Origin: JABDMH01 sp050298535
Lineage (GTDB): Bacteria; Bacteroidota; Bacteroidia; Chitinophagales; Saprospiraceae
Assembly: GCA_050298535.1 (NCBI GenBank)
Contig: JBNKUI010000022.1
Span: 186,001-250,000, forward strand
Direction of reading: 5' to 3'
DNA: 64,000 nucleotides
Below are positions 36,538 to 45,651 of the stretch, piece by piece. Position numbers and translations under genes: made by a program. Within the stretch, counting starts at the first letter, position 1. Every line of letters begins with the position of its first letter. The notes beneath the pieces were generated by a model. That model was not told the origin of the DNA, searched no databases, and was given only the letters and a program-made list of their open reading frames with translations.

Positions 36538-39180
36538 TTAGAATTGGATATCCAGACCGAAAACCAGCTGCCTAAATCCTCCTGGAAAAATACCAGATGT
36601 CGCCCGGTTAAGCCTAGATGCCTTATAGATTCGATTTGTGAGATTCTTACCATTCATAAATAGACTCGCCTGCAATCCATGGCGGGCTCTCAAATGGTAG
36701 CGCATATAGGCATCCATGGTATAGTAGGACGGCAATTGACCTATTGCACCATCTGCTGATTCATTGCTAAAGTTTTGAAATTCAGTGAACTGCGAACCAA
36801 CATAGTGTAGTAACCAACCGGCAGAAAATGTCTTGTGTGCATAGTCCATCCCTACACTCGCATTTATCCTGGGAGTGTAGGGTGCTTCAGCATTCTTTAT
36901 ACCGTTATCACCAAATGTCAGAACACTCCTCGTAATCAGTGGAAAGTCTTCTATATCCAACTGTTCCTCTTGCAGAAGTGTTTCTCCATCATTCGATCTG
37001 ATATAGATTTCATATCCATTACGGTCGGTATTCACACTATTTATAAATTCTTTCATGGTAGCATTACTATGGATTACTTGTGAGAATAGATCCCTGTCTT
37101 CTAATTGTCCACTAAGTACTTTCGATTTCATCCAGCTTCCATTCATGGACAGATCCACTCGGTGATCTCCTCTTTTCAGAACGGATTTCTGCATTGAGAT
37201 TTCCAGTCCTTGCACGTTTATTTTGCCCAGGGTAGTAAATACCTCATTTCGACCACCTGCATAGAAATTTCGGGTCGTGTTATGAAAATACGTGATTTGA
37301 CCCGTCAAATCTCCTTTAATGAGCTCACCCTGCCAACCGAGTTCCTTATTCCAACTAAGTTCCGGTCTGATATTTATTGATTGAGCAGCAAGTGGATTTG
37401 TTATGATGCCATCCTGCTCTACAAGAAAACCGAATACTTTTGAGGGGGAGATCATACCTTGATAAATGCCACCATAAATAAGTCCGTTTTGCACTTTTCT
37501 ATCTAGTGAAATACCCGGTAGAAACTGTGTGTATATATTAAATTCTCTCCCTTCTTCTGTGCTGGTTAAAGTTGGATTATCAGCGACGGCAATTAAATCC
37601 TGACGGAACATGTTTATGTGTTCCATACGGATAATGGGAATCACCTTCCATGGTCCAAAACTAAACTTGTTTTGAGCATATATATTAAAGGACCAAAGGC
37701 GATACCATAGATCTTTAGTGGTCGTGCCATTGCGTGACCATCGACTATTGTCCGCGACCAAAAAACGATCCTTAAAGGTTTCCCGATGTAGATTGATGCC
37801 AGACTCAAATTCTTGCGTCCATCCCAACGCGGACCACTTGTATTGAATCGTTTCTTTGAGACCTGAGACAGTATAAGCCCATCGACTGTCAGAAGTACTC
37901 TCATGACCATCTCTCAAACGACCGACAATTACATAATCTTCATCGTTTATTTCTGCATTTTCAAGATAGCCATAGCGTTCTTGATATAATTTTTCTCCTA
38001 GATAGTTTTTCACCTCTGAAGCTTTGACTTTGTGGGTGATTTGTCGCCACCAATCCCTTTCAAAATCAGAACCATATATCTTGGAAGTAATATTCAATCG
38101 CTTATTGATATTCCATTTGTGTATGATGTCCACGCCATATCGCCGCATGGTAAATTGATCTGCATCCAAGGGGTTTTGTTGAGGATCCGTCTTAAATGTG
38201 AAGGGAGTTTGTGAGCTCAGGGATGCCTGATTATCTTCAGTCTGACCACTTACCTTAAAATAGAGGGATTGGTTTTCTGATAATTTTGAAAAGATTTTAG
38301 CATTTAGATTTAATACTTCAATGGATGAGTTTTGTGTGAATCCGTCAAATCTTTTGTAGACGCCTTCGACTAATGCACCTAAGTTATTCCAGGTGCCGCC
38401 ATAGGATAGTAAGCCCGTTGCATAATTACGCTGACCGCCCATTAATTTCAGCCTTAACTGGGGTTTTTGAGGTGGTAGGGCCGTAATATAATTGATCGCA
38501 CCATACATGTTGTTAGGTCCATAGCGGAGGAGCTCGGCTCCTTTGTACACCTCTATAGCTGTAATTCGATCGCTTACAGGATTATAATATGCACCAGGAG
38601 CAATATAGGGTGCAGGTGCTGCAGCAGTGCCATCCTCGAGTAGTAACACCTTTTTAGATCTTCTTCCCCATGATCCTCGAATGCTAATGTTGGGTCGATT
38701 GGATAATCCCATGTCTCCTACAATGTTTACACCAGGAATCATCCTGAGTGCTTCCTCTGTGCTAAGTGGATTTATTTGTTTTAATTTCTGTGGATTTAAT
38801 CTAAAATTAGATCCTTGTACATCCGATTTATAGAGTAGAGGAGAAGCGCTTACCAGAATTTCATTGAGTGTAGCACTGGATCGAGACACGTTGATTTTTA
38901 ATAGAGGTGATCCTTTTTCGACTGGCATTTGGAGATTGTCGTAACCCAAGTACCGGATTCGCAAAATACAATGGTCGTGTGCCGAGATTACTTTAAAATG
39001 ACCATCATTGTCTGAGGTAACCAAAATGCTGTCGGGAAGTACCTCAATAAAGGCACCTGAGAGGGGTTGTTGATCTTCCTTGTCCAGTACGGTACCTTCG
39101 ATAATGGTTTGTGCGGAAAGTGCAATGGATGATACGCGAAGAATAGTAATGCATAATAATGCTATGTGAAACAGTTTCAT
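36538..39180 (-). CDS. TonB-dependent receptor, FecA-like, with carboxypeptidase-regulatory domain
   Basis: An 880-residue outer-membrane receptor. Signal peptide ending near LSAQ; CarboxypepD-reg-like domain (about 25-105: IIEGTVLDKEDQQPLSGAFIEV); plug domain (about 125-235: EALRMIPGVNIVGDMGLSNR, SIRGSWGRRSKKVLLLEDG, YYNPVSDRITAIEVYKGAELLRYGPN); then a 22-strand barrel ending in FRQLVFGLDIQF with aromatic C-terminal residue. Plug and barrel loops are most like ferric-citrate/catecholate type receptors (FecA, Fiu-like) rather than SusC, which fits iron or small siderophore uptake. There is no FecIR pair beside it, so its control is not by that route. Confidence 0.85.
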   Translation of the reverse strand: MKLFHIALLCITILRVSSIALSAQTIIEGTVLDKEDQQPLSGAFIEVLPDSILVTSDNDGHFKVISAHDHCILRIRYLGYDNLQMPVEKGSPLLKINVSRSSATLNEILVSASPLLYKSDVQGSNFRLNPQKLKQINPLSTEEALRMIPGVNIVGDMGLSNRPNISIRGSWGRRSKKVLLLEDGTAAAPAPYIAPGAYYNPVSDRITAIEVYKGAELLRYGPNNMYGAINYITALPPQKPQLRLKLMGGQRNYATGLLSYGGTWNNLGALVEGVYKRFDGFTQNSSIEVLNLNAKIFSKLSENQSLYFKVSGQTEDNQASLSSQTPFTFKTDPQQNPLDADQFTMRRYGVDIIHKWNINKRLNITSKIYGSDFERDWWRQITHKVKASEVKNYLGEKLYQERYGYLENAEINDEDYVIVGRLRDGHESTSDSRWAYTVSGLKETIQYKWSALGWTQEFESGINLHRETFKDRFLVADNSRWSRNGTTTKDLWYRLWSFNIYAQNKFSFGPWKVIPIIRMEHINMFRQDLIAVADNPTLTSTEEGREFNIYTQFLPGISLDRKVQNGLIYGGIYQGMISPSKVFGFLVEQDGIITNPLAAQSINIRPELSWNKELGWQGELIKGDLTGQITYFHNTTRNFYAGGRNEVFTTLGKINVQGLEISMQKSVLKRGDHRVDLSMNGSWMKSKVLSGQLEDRDLFSQVIHSNATMKEFINSVNTDRNGYEIYIRSNDGETLLQEEQLDIEDFPLITRSVLTFGDNGIKNAEAPYTPRINASVGMDYAHKTFSAGWLLHYVGSQFTEFQNFSNESADGAIGQLPSYYTMDAYMRYHLRARHGLQASLFMNGKNLTNRIYKASRLNRATSGIFPGGFRQLVFGLDIQF

Positions 39181-39396
39181 GATAGTTTTCTTGTTGATAG
39201 TGCAGATTATCCGTGGAACAATTTTGCATTCTGCGATTGATTAACCTGCTATGAATTGTAGTTGTAAATCTAGAATGGATAAAATGAAATGCCCCTGTCA
39301 CTTGTCAAATAAAAAATGCAATTCATACATTTCCCTCGTGAAATCAATAGACATGTTTGACTTTTAATCCAGAAGCTCTATCTAAGGAACCATCAA

Positions 39397-40431
39397 CTAC
39401 ATCAATACGCCATTTTTTGCTTCAATAGCTGGTGGTAATTCAGTTTCTCCCAGCATTTCTCGTAGGTCGATTTCGATGGTTCGACATAGGGATAACATAG
39501 GAATGTCATTTGCCATACCCTGGAATGGATTTTCCGAATAGTCTCCCACAATCTCCATGACAATGTAGATCCATCCGATTAAAGTGGCCGTGAGGATTGA
39601 CAGCGCAACACCCCAGTCTCCCAGATGGATAAGTTCGGGGATCATGCTGAAAGGCAGTAGGAATATAAAAATGCCCACAAAGTACCGACTCATATTTGCG
39701 TACTGGCGTGGTAGCGGAAATTTTTTGATGCGTTCATTTTTACCCTGGAGTGTGAAGAAACTCTTCAGGAGGTTTGCTAATTCCATGTGACGAAAATCCT
39801 CAATAATGCCCTTTTCTCTAAGACTTTGAATGTCTCTTGATTGTTCATTGATAATTTGAGTTGCCGTATTTTTATATTGTATCAATCGAGCATATTCCTC
39901 TTTAGGAAGAAATGTTGATAATTCAGATCGGGTGACATCATCATCAATTAATCCTACTCCAAATTCTCTTTGGTAATAACGGGCGGTTCTTCCTATGGCG
40001 CCTCCCTGGCTGGCATGTTCCCATGGAGTAGTTACCAAGAGTTGACTGCGATGGGCATACAACCAACCAATATGCCGATAGATCAGTCGTTTCTTGATTT
40101 GATATATTGCTTCCTTACCTGACTTCTCAACTGCGAAGTAATCGCTCACGAAGCCGTCTACCATCATCCCCCAGGTACGGCTATCGTTGACAATGCCTCC
40201 CCAGATCTTCCGAGCCTCCCACATTCGGTCATAAGACTGATTGTTTTTGAATCCCACGTAGAATGCAACGGCTGTACCAATCACCGAAAGGGGAAGCCAG
40301 GGTATTCCCACTGTGAGTATTTCACGGTGATAGAGAAATGCAACAAATGACATATAAACGGAAAGCCAAATGATGTGGTGCCCCGTCCAGGTTAGTGTCT
40401 TCTTGAAGTTTAATCCCTTGGTGATTATCAT
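39397..40431 (-). CDS. bestrophin-family ion channel protein
   Basis: A 344-residue inner-membrane protein of the bestrophin/UPF0187 family. The signature lies at the front: first helix IIWLSVYMSFVAFLYH, then WLPLSVIGTAVAFYVGFKNNQSYDRMWEARKIWGGIVNDSRTWG, the family's most conserved stretch lining the pore. The second half has PLPRQYANMSRYFVGIFIFLLPFSMIPEL and ENPFQGMANDIPMLSLCRTIEIDLREML. Bacterial homologues (for example from Klebsiella) are pentameric cation channels and eukaryotic ones are chloride channels. It is a single gene, divergent from the fourth cyclase gene. Confidence 0.93.
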   Translation of the reverse strand: MIITKGLNFKKTLTWTGHHIIWLSVYMSFVAFLYHREILTVGIPWLPLSVIGTAVAFYVGFKNNQSYDRMWEARKIWGGIVNDSRTWGMMVDGFVSDYFAVEKSGKEAIYQIKKRLIYRHIGWLYAHRSQLLVTTPWEHASQGGAIGRTARYYQREFGVGLIDDDVTRSELSTFLPKEEYARLIQYKNTATQIINEQSRDIQSLREKGIIEDFRHMELANLLKSFFTLQGKNERIKKFPLPRQYANMSRYFVGIFIFLLPFSMIPELIHLGDWGVALSILTATLIGWIYIVMEIVGDYSENPFQGMANDIPMLSLCRTIEIDLREMLGETELPPAIEAKNGVLM

Positions 40432-40557
40432 TTTGTATAGTTAGGATCCTCTGGAAGATAAGATTTCCATTGTTATCTTCTGATTCATACTGAAATACAT
40501 CCGTAGGTTCCGGATTATTCACTAAATTAATATCAACACCAAAAACGTGAAGAAAGC

Positions 40558-42513
40558 ATGGCTTCCCAAAGGAAACTTGCATCGATAATGTTTGCAGATA
40601 TAGTGGGTTATACTGCTCTTATGCAGCAAGACGAAAGGCAGGCTAAGGCTTTTAGAGATCGTCATCGCTCTGTTGTCAGCAATAAGATTGAGGAATATGA
40701 TGGTGAGTTGATTCAGTATTATGGTGACGGAGCGCTCGCAATTTTTAATAGTGCCAAGGAGTCCGTGCTTGCAGCAATCGATATTCAGGAATCACTTCGA
40801 GAATCACCACAAGTACCCGTCCGAATAGGCCTACATATCGCTGATATAGTACATGATAAGGATGGAGTCTTTGGTGATGGAGTAAACGTAGCATCCAGAA
40901 TTGAATCAATGGCAGTTCCTGGCTCGGTCCTTTTGTCAGAAAGAGTATTTCAGGAGATCTCAAATCATCCTTCTATTAAAGTGCATTTACTGGGTGAATT
41001 CACTCTTAAGAATGTTAAAAATCCTGTGAAGGTTTTTGCACTGAAAGATGATAGACTGGTACTACCTCATAAAGATGATCTGGCAACCGGCAAGCACCAA
41101 CAGTATTCGAAATGCATTGCGATCATGCCCTTTCAATACCTGGGGCCGGCAGATGAGTCCGATTACTTTGCTGATGGCGTATGTCAGGAAATCGTCAACG
41201 GTCTTTCCACGGTTGAAGGCGTCTCGGTGATTTCTCAGCGGACATGCACCGCGATCCATCAAAGTAGCAGCGACCCGCTGGAAATGGGTCGTCAACTTAA
41301 TGTTGCATATTTTCTGGAGGGCAGTGTCCGAAAAGCGGGACATAGAATAAGAGTCTCAACACAATTGGTGAATACTGCTGATGGTTTTCAGGTCTGGGGT
41401 CAGACCTATAATCGAGATCTAGATGACATATTTGAGGTTCAGGATGAAATAGCTCATCATATCGTTCATGCACTTAAGCTACGGTTTGATATTTCGGCTA
41501 AGGAGGAACCGATCATACCGAAAGTGACCGAGGATGTAAAAGCGTATACGTTGCACCTCAAAGGGATGCATCTCTTGAGAAAGAACAATCCAGCTGATGC
41601 ACAAAAGGCCATTGAAAAACTAGACCAGGCATTGCAAATAGATCCCACCTTTGCATCCGCACAATGCGCACTTTCTTATTGCTACTCGTATCTGGGATCA
41701 TGTGGCACTTTTTCACCTGTTGATGCATATGCCAGAGCACTTCGGTACGCCATGACAGCGATTGAGAATAATCCTAATCTGGCAGAGGGCCATTTAGCGA
41801 TGGCCAAAATCAAATTTTATCACTTTTGGGATTGGGACGGCGCACGTCAATCCTTGGAGAAGGCAGAAAAGTTAGGTTTAAACTCTGCAGACCTCTATCA
41901 GTCATACGGACTATATTTTGCGGCGATAGGTGAGCCTTTTAAAGGAGTGAAAAAAGTGGAGAAAGCACTGGAACTTGATCCATTGTCTGTACCGATTATG
42001 AGTACATTGGGTACGCTTTATCTATTCGTGGAGGAGTATGAAAAGGCAATTTCCATCTTTACTGATATCCTGGAATTGGAACCTTCATTCAGGGGAGCCC
42101 ATCAATACCGGGCCATTGCCCTAAGTTGTCAGGGAAAGCAAGAGGAAGCGAGGAGAGAATTTTTAGTCTATCATGAGAAAGTTAATCATCCAAAGAAGGC
42201 TGTGGCTGGATTAATTATTACTAACCATTTATTAGGTGAGGAAGAAAAGTCCAGGGAATATTTGCAGCGGTTGTATGACCGTTTGGAAGAAGAACAATCA
42301 GCTGCCGTAGAAATTGATATTGCCATATCTCATGCCGGTATTATGGAATACGATATTGCCACCGGATTTTTGGAGAGGATCTATGAAAAAAGGTTGAGTA
42401 TTGCATGCATGGGAATGATCTGGGTGATGCGTTGTCCATATTTTAAGGGTTATTGGTCGCATCCTGGATATTCCCGCTTATTGCAAAAAATGGGATTTGA
42501 AAAACAGGCCTAA
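40558..42513 (+). CDS. class III cyclase - TolB/FlgO-like - TPR protein
   Basis: A 651-residue soluble protein. Cyclase domain (1-165) starts RKLASIMFADIVGYTALMQQDERQA, with D14, LIQYYGDG (Gln at the Lys position) and DGVFGDGVNVASR, and closes with the same LGEFTLKNVKNPVKVFAL tail as the three large regulators. Residues about 185-305 form the TolB-like/FlgO domain found after bacterial cyclases: CIAIMPFQYLGPADESDYFADGVCQEIVNGLS, YFLEGSVRKAGHRIRVSTQLVN, VWGQTYNRDLDDIF. TPRs fill about 330-600. There is no DNA-binding domain, in contrast to the three tandem proteins. The cyclase halves are close relatives, so this may be the ancestral form or a partner of the same pathway. Confidence 0.87.
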   Translation: MASQRKLASIMFADIVGYTALMQQDERQAKAFRDRHRSVVSNKIEEYDGELIQYYGDGALAIFNSAKESVLAAIDIQESLRESPQVPVRIGLHIADIVHDKDGVFGDGVNVASRIESMAVPGSVLLSERVFQEISNHPSIKVHLLGEFTLKNVKNPVKVFALKDDRLVLPHKDDLATGKHQQYSKCIAIMPFQYLGPADESDYFADGVCQEIVNGLSTVEGVSVISQRTCTAIHQSSSDPLEMGRQLNVAYFLEGSVRKAGHRIRVSTQLVNTADGFQVWGQTYNRDLDDIFEVQDEIAHHIVHALKLRFDISAKEEPIIPKVTEDVKAYTLHLKGMHLLRKNNPADAQKAIEKLDQALQIDPTFASAQCALSYCYSYLGSCGTFSPVDAYARALRYAMTAIENNPNLAEGHLAMAKIKFYHFWDWDGARQSLEKAEKLGLNSADLYQSYGLYFAAIGEPFKGVKKVEKALELDPLSVPIMSTLGTLYLFVEEYEKAISIFTDILELEPSFRGAHQYRAIALSCQGKQEEARREFLVYHEKVNHPKKAVAGLIITNHLLGEEEKSREYLQRLYDRLEEEQSAAVEIDIAISHAGIMEYDIATGFLERIYEKRLSIACMGMIWVMRCPYFKGYWSHPGYSRLLQKMGFEKQA

Positions 42514-42523
42514 CTTTGCAATG

Positions 42524-42557
42524 AAAAATGGCAACGGAATGTATCCATTGCCATTTT
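42524..42557 (+). terminator. terminator hairpin between the cyclase and the DUF2158-like gene
   Basis: AAAATGGCAA (42525-42534) pairs with TTGCCATTTT (42548-42557); within the loop GGA pairs with TCC. A-run before and T-run after make it suitable as a bidirectional terminator for the plus-strand cyclase and the convergent minus-strand gene. Confidence 0.7.
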
Positions 42558-42587
42558 GTGAATTAATCTAAAAACCATTGTTGCACA

Positions 42588-42845
42588 TTAGATCTTTCGA
42601 TGGTGCGCTAAAGTTGTCAAAGGGAGATAAGAATGATCAAAACGTTCTACCCCAGTTAGTGTCCTTTGATCAAATATTCCTGTCCTACGCACGCCCCCAT
42701 CATACCATACACACGCTACTTCATGGTCGCTCACATACGATCCGTGTAAAAAGCCTCGCTTCAGACAATATTTCTGAACGATCATTACCTTATTGTCTCC
42801 CCTTCGACGTACTCTTTCGCCGGGCTTAAATCTTCTGATTTGCAT
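42588..42845 (-). CDS. DUF2158/YodC-like small protein
   Basis: An 85-residue protein (start chosen at MQIRRFKPGERVRR; an ATG at 42878 would add 11 residues). The opening FKPGERVRRRGDNKVMIV and later EVACVWYDGG...RRTGIFDQRTL follow the layout of the small DUF2158 proteins: a beta barrel-like domain with F.xGD.V...G.xM.V, then C.W(F/Y) and F....L. These small proteins are SH3-like and of unknown function. It is the last of a short minus-strand row with the 57-residue protein and Hsp20. Confidence 0.65.
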   Translation of the reverse strand: MQIRRFKPGERVRRRGDNKVMIVQKYCLKRGFLHGSYVSDHEVACVWYDGGVRRTGIFDQRTLTGVERFDHSYLPLTTLAHHRKI

Positions 42846-42920
42846 CGCTAAATAGTTTTTAATAAAAATAGATTTCAAGGGCAGATCGACAAATATCTCG
42901 ACCTGTACTTTCCCTATTCA

Positions 42921-43094
42921 CTAAGCAGTTTTTCGGCGAGGATATTCTTCAGGTAGCTTAAAGTATCCGGTTTGCAACCTGGAGTTAAAAAAATCATGAT
43001 TCATTTTTACAGGAATTTCCAGGAATGGCAGTTTGACTTTGACAAAGTCTTCTGCTGATTCCAAAACATGAATTTTTATCGATTTGTTTTTCAT
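42921..43094 (-). CDS. 57-residue small protein beside hsp20
   Basis: A small ORF from the ATG at 43092-43094 to the TAG at 42921-42923. The product starts MKNKSIKIHVLESAEDFVKV, continues KLPFLEIPVKMNHDFFNSRL and ends QTGYFKLPEEYPRRKTA. Alternating hydrophobic residues suggest two beta strands and a helix. It lies 45 bases after the Hsp20 stop on the same strand, and the A/T-rich spacer could carry a ribosome site. I do not know a named family. It is a likely member of a small stress-linked operon. Confidence 0.6.
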   Translation of the reverse strand: MKNKSIKIHVLESAEDFVKVKLPFLEIPVKMNHDFFNSRLQTGYFKLPEEYPRRKTA

Positions 43095-43139
43095 CGAATA
43101 AAAAATTAAGTAAAAAAATAAAATAAATCGAGAAACAAC

Positions 43140-43589
43140 TTAAGCAATTTTTATCTGTCGTGGAGGCAGTGCTTTAGCTTCTTCCTTTTTTGGAATAAGT
43201 ATTCTAAGAATACCGTTTTCGTATTTTGCCTGTATTTTTGATTCGTCCACGACTGACTTTGGTAAATGGAAAGACCTGTGGAAGGCCTGATAGCTAAATT
43301 CATGTCGGCCATAGCGCTCACCTTCTTTGATTTCCTCATTGTGTTGTTTTTCGGAGGATATTTTTAAGACTTCATTATCGAGTTCGATATGAAAATCCTC
43401 TTTATTCATACCCGGTGCAGCCATCTCAACCCTAAAGTCATCATTACTCTCTATAATATTTACTGAGGGCAATGTGGTGCGCACCGGTGAATAGTTACGA
43501 TCACTCCAGTCGAAAAGTTCTCGTGTAAAAAAGTCATCAAAGAATTGGGGTAGGACAGGTAAGAATGAATTCCTTTTGATCAGTGTCAT
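43140..43589 (-). CDS. hsp20: Hsp20/alpha-crystallin family small heat shock protein
   Basis: A 149-residue protein. The alpha-crystallin domain runs from about 48 to 140: PSVNIIESNDDFRVEMAAPGMNKEDFHIELDNEVLKIS, then the middle FHRSFHLPKSVVDESKIQAKYENGILRILIPKKEE with the GILxIxIPK box. The N-terminal arm (FLPVLPQFFDDFFTRELFDW) is the aromatic-rich oligomerisation region and the tail carries the I-x-I-type RQIKIA. It binds unfolding proteins without ATP. The gene is alone at the front of a minus-strand row; no heat-shock promoter or CIRCE element was seen. Confidence 0.95.
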   Translation of the reverse strand: MTLIKRNSFLPVLPQFFDDFFTRELFDWSDRNYSPVRTTLPSVNIIESNDDFRVEMAAPGMNKEDFHIELDNEVLKISSEKQHNEEIKEGERYGRHEFSYQAFHRSFHLPKSVVDESKIQAKYENGILRILIPKKEEAKALPPRQIKIA

Positions 43590-43840
43590 AATACCAGATT
43601 TTAATAGTTAAACAATAAATTGCGAAACAATTAATAAAATGGTCTACAAAACCGATAGTTTCGATATCACTTACTAATATATTACATCTGTAATTTATGG
43701 TCAAGTTGACTTGGGCGGTACTGGAAAATTTTAAGAAAAAATTAAGATTCTAGTCGTTAGAATAATATCTGGGACTGCAGATGGTAATCGATAGAAAGAC
43801 TCATTGTCCCGAAATGTGATCGAGGTATCTGATAAAAAAT
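43590..43840. other. intergenic stretch upstream of hsp20
   Basis: About 250 A/T-rich bases between the hsp20 start and the terminator of the next gene. I see no ORF, CIRCE-type inverted repeat or RNA gene in it. Confidence 0.5.
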
Positions 43841-43866
43841 TGGCCCATATGGTTGCATATGGGCCA
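43841..43866 (-). terminator. strong rho-independent terminator
   Basis: TGGCCCATATG (43841-43851) and CATATGGGCCA (43856-43866) are a perfect 11-base stem with a 4-base loop. On the minus strand it is followed by ATTTTTTATC, a U-run, and it lies 25 bases after the stop of the secreted-protein gene. Confidence 0.9.
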
Positions 43867-43891
43867 GGAGGTTACTTGGGTACGGCTTCGA

Positions 43892-44659
43892 TTAGTGCTC
43901 TGATTTTATGAGTGCATAAGCCTGAACATACACTTTTTCATGTACACTATTTATGGTACTCATGTTAGGAAACTCAACATCATCTGAGAAACTGGTTCCC
44001 GGCAACATTGCTTCACTCATCTTATCATAACCATCGGCAGTGAGACCATTAAAAGGTAAGTCAGTTCCTGCAGGCATCATTAATTGGGCAAGTCTCCAAC
44101 TTTTCTGGGTGGTTTTGCCCGATTCCATAGCATCTTTGATAAAGGGTTGCCAGATATTTTGTTCGTGTTCAATCCAAGCGTCCATATCAGATACCTTTGC
44201 GAAATTTATCCTGGCAAAGGGAGCAGGTGCCTCCCCCATCAGACCTTCTCCGGCTATCCCCTGTAGAACCAGTTGGTGCTTCAAAAAGCCCAAATGGTCA
44301 GTTGAAATTTCAGACATCGGAGTGTTGGGGAATAATTCGGGTACACTTGCCCAGATTTCATTGATCCCGTCAATATCCTCTGGCTTTTCAAATGTATTTA
44401 CAAAAACATAATTATGTCCATCCGGCAAATCCCAGCCACCCACTCTTTGCCAAAGTGACCAGTTTACCATTTTCCCATCATCGATTGCCTTTCTAGCGAC
44501 CTGTGACCAATAGTTCGTTTCGCGGTAGATAAATTCCTCAGCCTGATCCGCAGGAATATTTCGGAACTGCATAAAAACGACAGGTTGAGCGTTAGTAATT
44601 ACGGTACCTAATAAAAAGCATAAAATGCTCAGGTGGAGATAAAGTGTAAACTTTTTCAT
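43892..44659 (-). CDS. secreted protein of unknown function, dimeric alpha-beta-barrel-like
   Basis: A 255-residue protein with a signal peptide ending near VITNAQP. Two similar halves are visible: PVVFMQFRNIPADQAEEFIYRETNYWSQVARKAIDDGKMVNWSLW and ARINFAKVSDMDAWIEHEQNIWQPFIKDAMESGKTTQKSW. The shared plan, strand then E..x..W.....x.I..GK...W, suggests two ferredoxin-like (NIPSNAP/EthD-type) units in one chain. No catalytic motif is evident. It is followed by a strong terminator. Confidence 0.65.
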   Translation of the reverse strand: MKKFTLYLHLSILCFLLGTVITNAQPVVFMQFRNIPADQAEEFIYRETNYWSQVARKAIDDGKMVNWSLWQRVGGWDLPDGHNYVFVNTFEKPEDIDGINEIWASVPELFPNTPMSEISTDHLGFLKHQLVLQGIAGEGLMGEAPAPFARINFAKVSDMDAWIEHEQNIWQPFIKDAMESGKTTQKSWRLAQLMMPAGTDLPFNGLTADGYDKMSEAMLPGTSFSDDVEFPNMSTINSVHEKVYVQAYALIKSEH

Positions 44660-44838
44660 ATTACAGAGATTAAAGTGTTATTAAAATTTACACAGCTTTC
44701 TCTGGTGACCAAGAACAGATTGGGAGACCGATTTTCAGGAAGGAAGTATATTAAGATGGTCGCCTGTTGAAAATTCTGTGTTTGCCAAGCTTAAAATACA
44801 CATTTATTTCTGGTCTGATACACTTTTGATCCGAAATT

Positions 44839-45606
44839 CTACCAGGAAAGATTCGTGAAGGTTTGCACAGGTTGAATTGTTTCCTCAAAAGATATATCCA
44901 CAAACTGTCTACGATATCGTTCTCCTCCCAGTGAATCACCCCCCCATTGATAACCCACCATCGTTGAGGGCATCATCAGACCATCTATATCGGTCCATCC
45001 TTCATATCCAATGGCGTTGTATTGCTCTGCCCGGGATGCGTCAAAATAGGTCACGGAGTAATTAATGTATTGTAGTAAATCAGTGGCAGGATCATACCAG
45101 AGAATATACTGATCTTTGGGCGCGACACCTATTCCCTCATCATAAGTCACCTTCACCCGATTATACATTTTGCCATTAAGCATCCCTGGCGATAAGGGGG
45201 TTTGATGGGCACCCGGGTCTGCAGTCACGAATGGAAGGGCAAAGAAGTAAAAGCGAAGATTGTGATAGAACTTTGGATCATCACCCGGGAAACTATCCCG
45301 GTGTGGGAATATGTGTGTTGATTCATTGGTGAATCCCACTTTAAATCTTCCAGGAAGAGTAATTAACTCATTTCGATTTTTCAGATCTACCATGTAATAT
45401 GTGGTGTCTGAACCGCTTACTTCTTTAAATGACAGCGTATTATACTTATTCCAGATATCCAGTCCACCATGTGCTTCCAGACCTTCTTCGAATATTTCTG
45501 GAAAGGATCGATCTTCCTGCGGCTCTTCTGGAGCAGTCGAACAAGAGACGAATGTAGCAGCAAGGATAAAGAGTGCTTTGTACAATCTATATTTACTTAG
45601 GGGCAT
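44839..45606 (-). CDS. DUF6503-like lipoprotein
   Basis: A 255-residue lipoprotein (signal ALFILAATFVSCSTAP, Cys22). Features of the DUF6503 type are EEGLEAHGGLDIWNKYNTLSFKE at the front, and GKMYNRVKVTYDEGIGVAPKDQYILWYDPATDLLQYINYSVTYF in the middle, where the K-D-x-Y-x-L-W-x-D stretch resembles the LolA-like outer-membrane-lipoprotein-carrier fold. The presumed role is lipid or ligand binding at the inner leaflet of the outer membrane. Pirin lies just upstream on the same strand, 45 bases away. Confidence 0.7.
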   Translation of the reverse strand: MPLSKYRLYKALFILAATFVSCSTAPEEPQEDRSFPEIFEEGLEAHGGLDIWNKYNTLSFKEVSGSDTTYYMVDLKNRNELITLPGRFKVGFTNESTHIFPHRDSFPGDDPKFYHNLRFYFFALPFVTADPGAHQTPLSPGMLNGKMYNRVKVTYDEGIGVAPKDQYILWYDPATDLLQYINYSVTYFDASRAEQYNAIGYEGWTDIDGLMMPSTMVGYQWGGDSLGGERYRRQFVDISFEETIQPVQTFTNLSW

Positions 45607-45651
45607 ATTACAATTGATTAAATAGCATGAAAACTATGAAGTGATAAAAGG

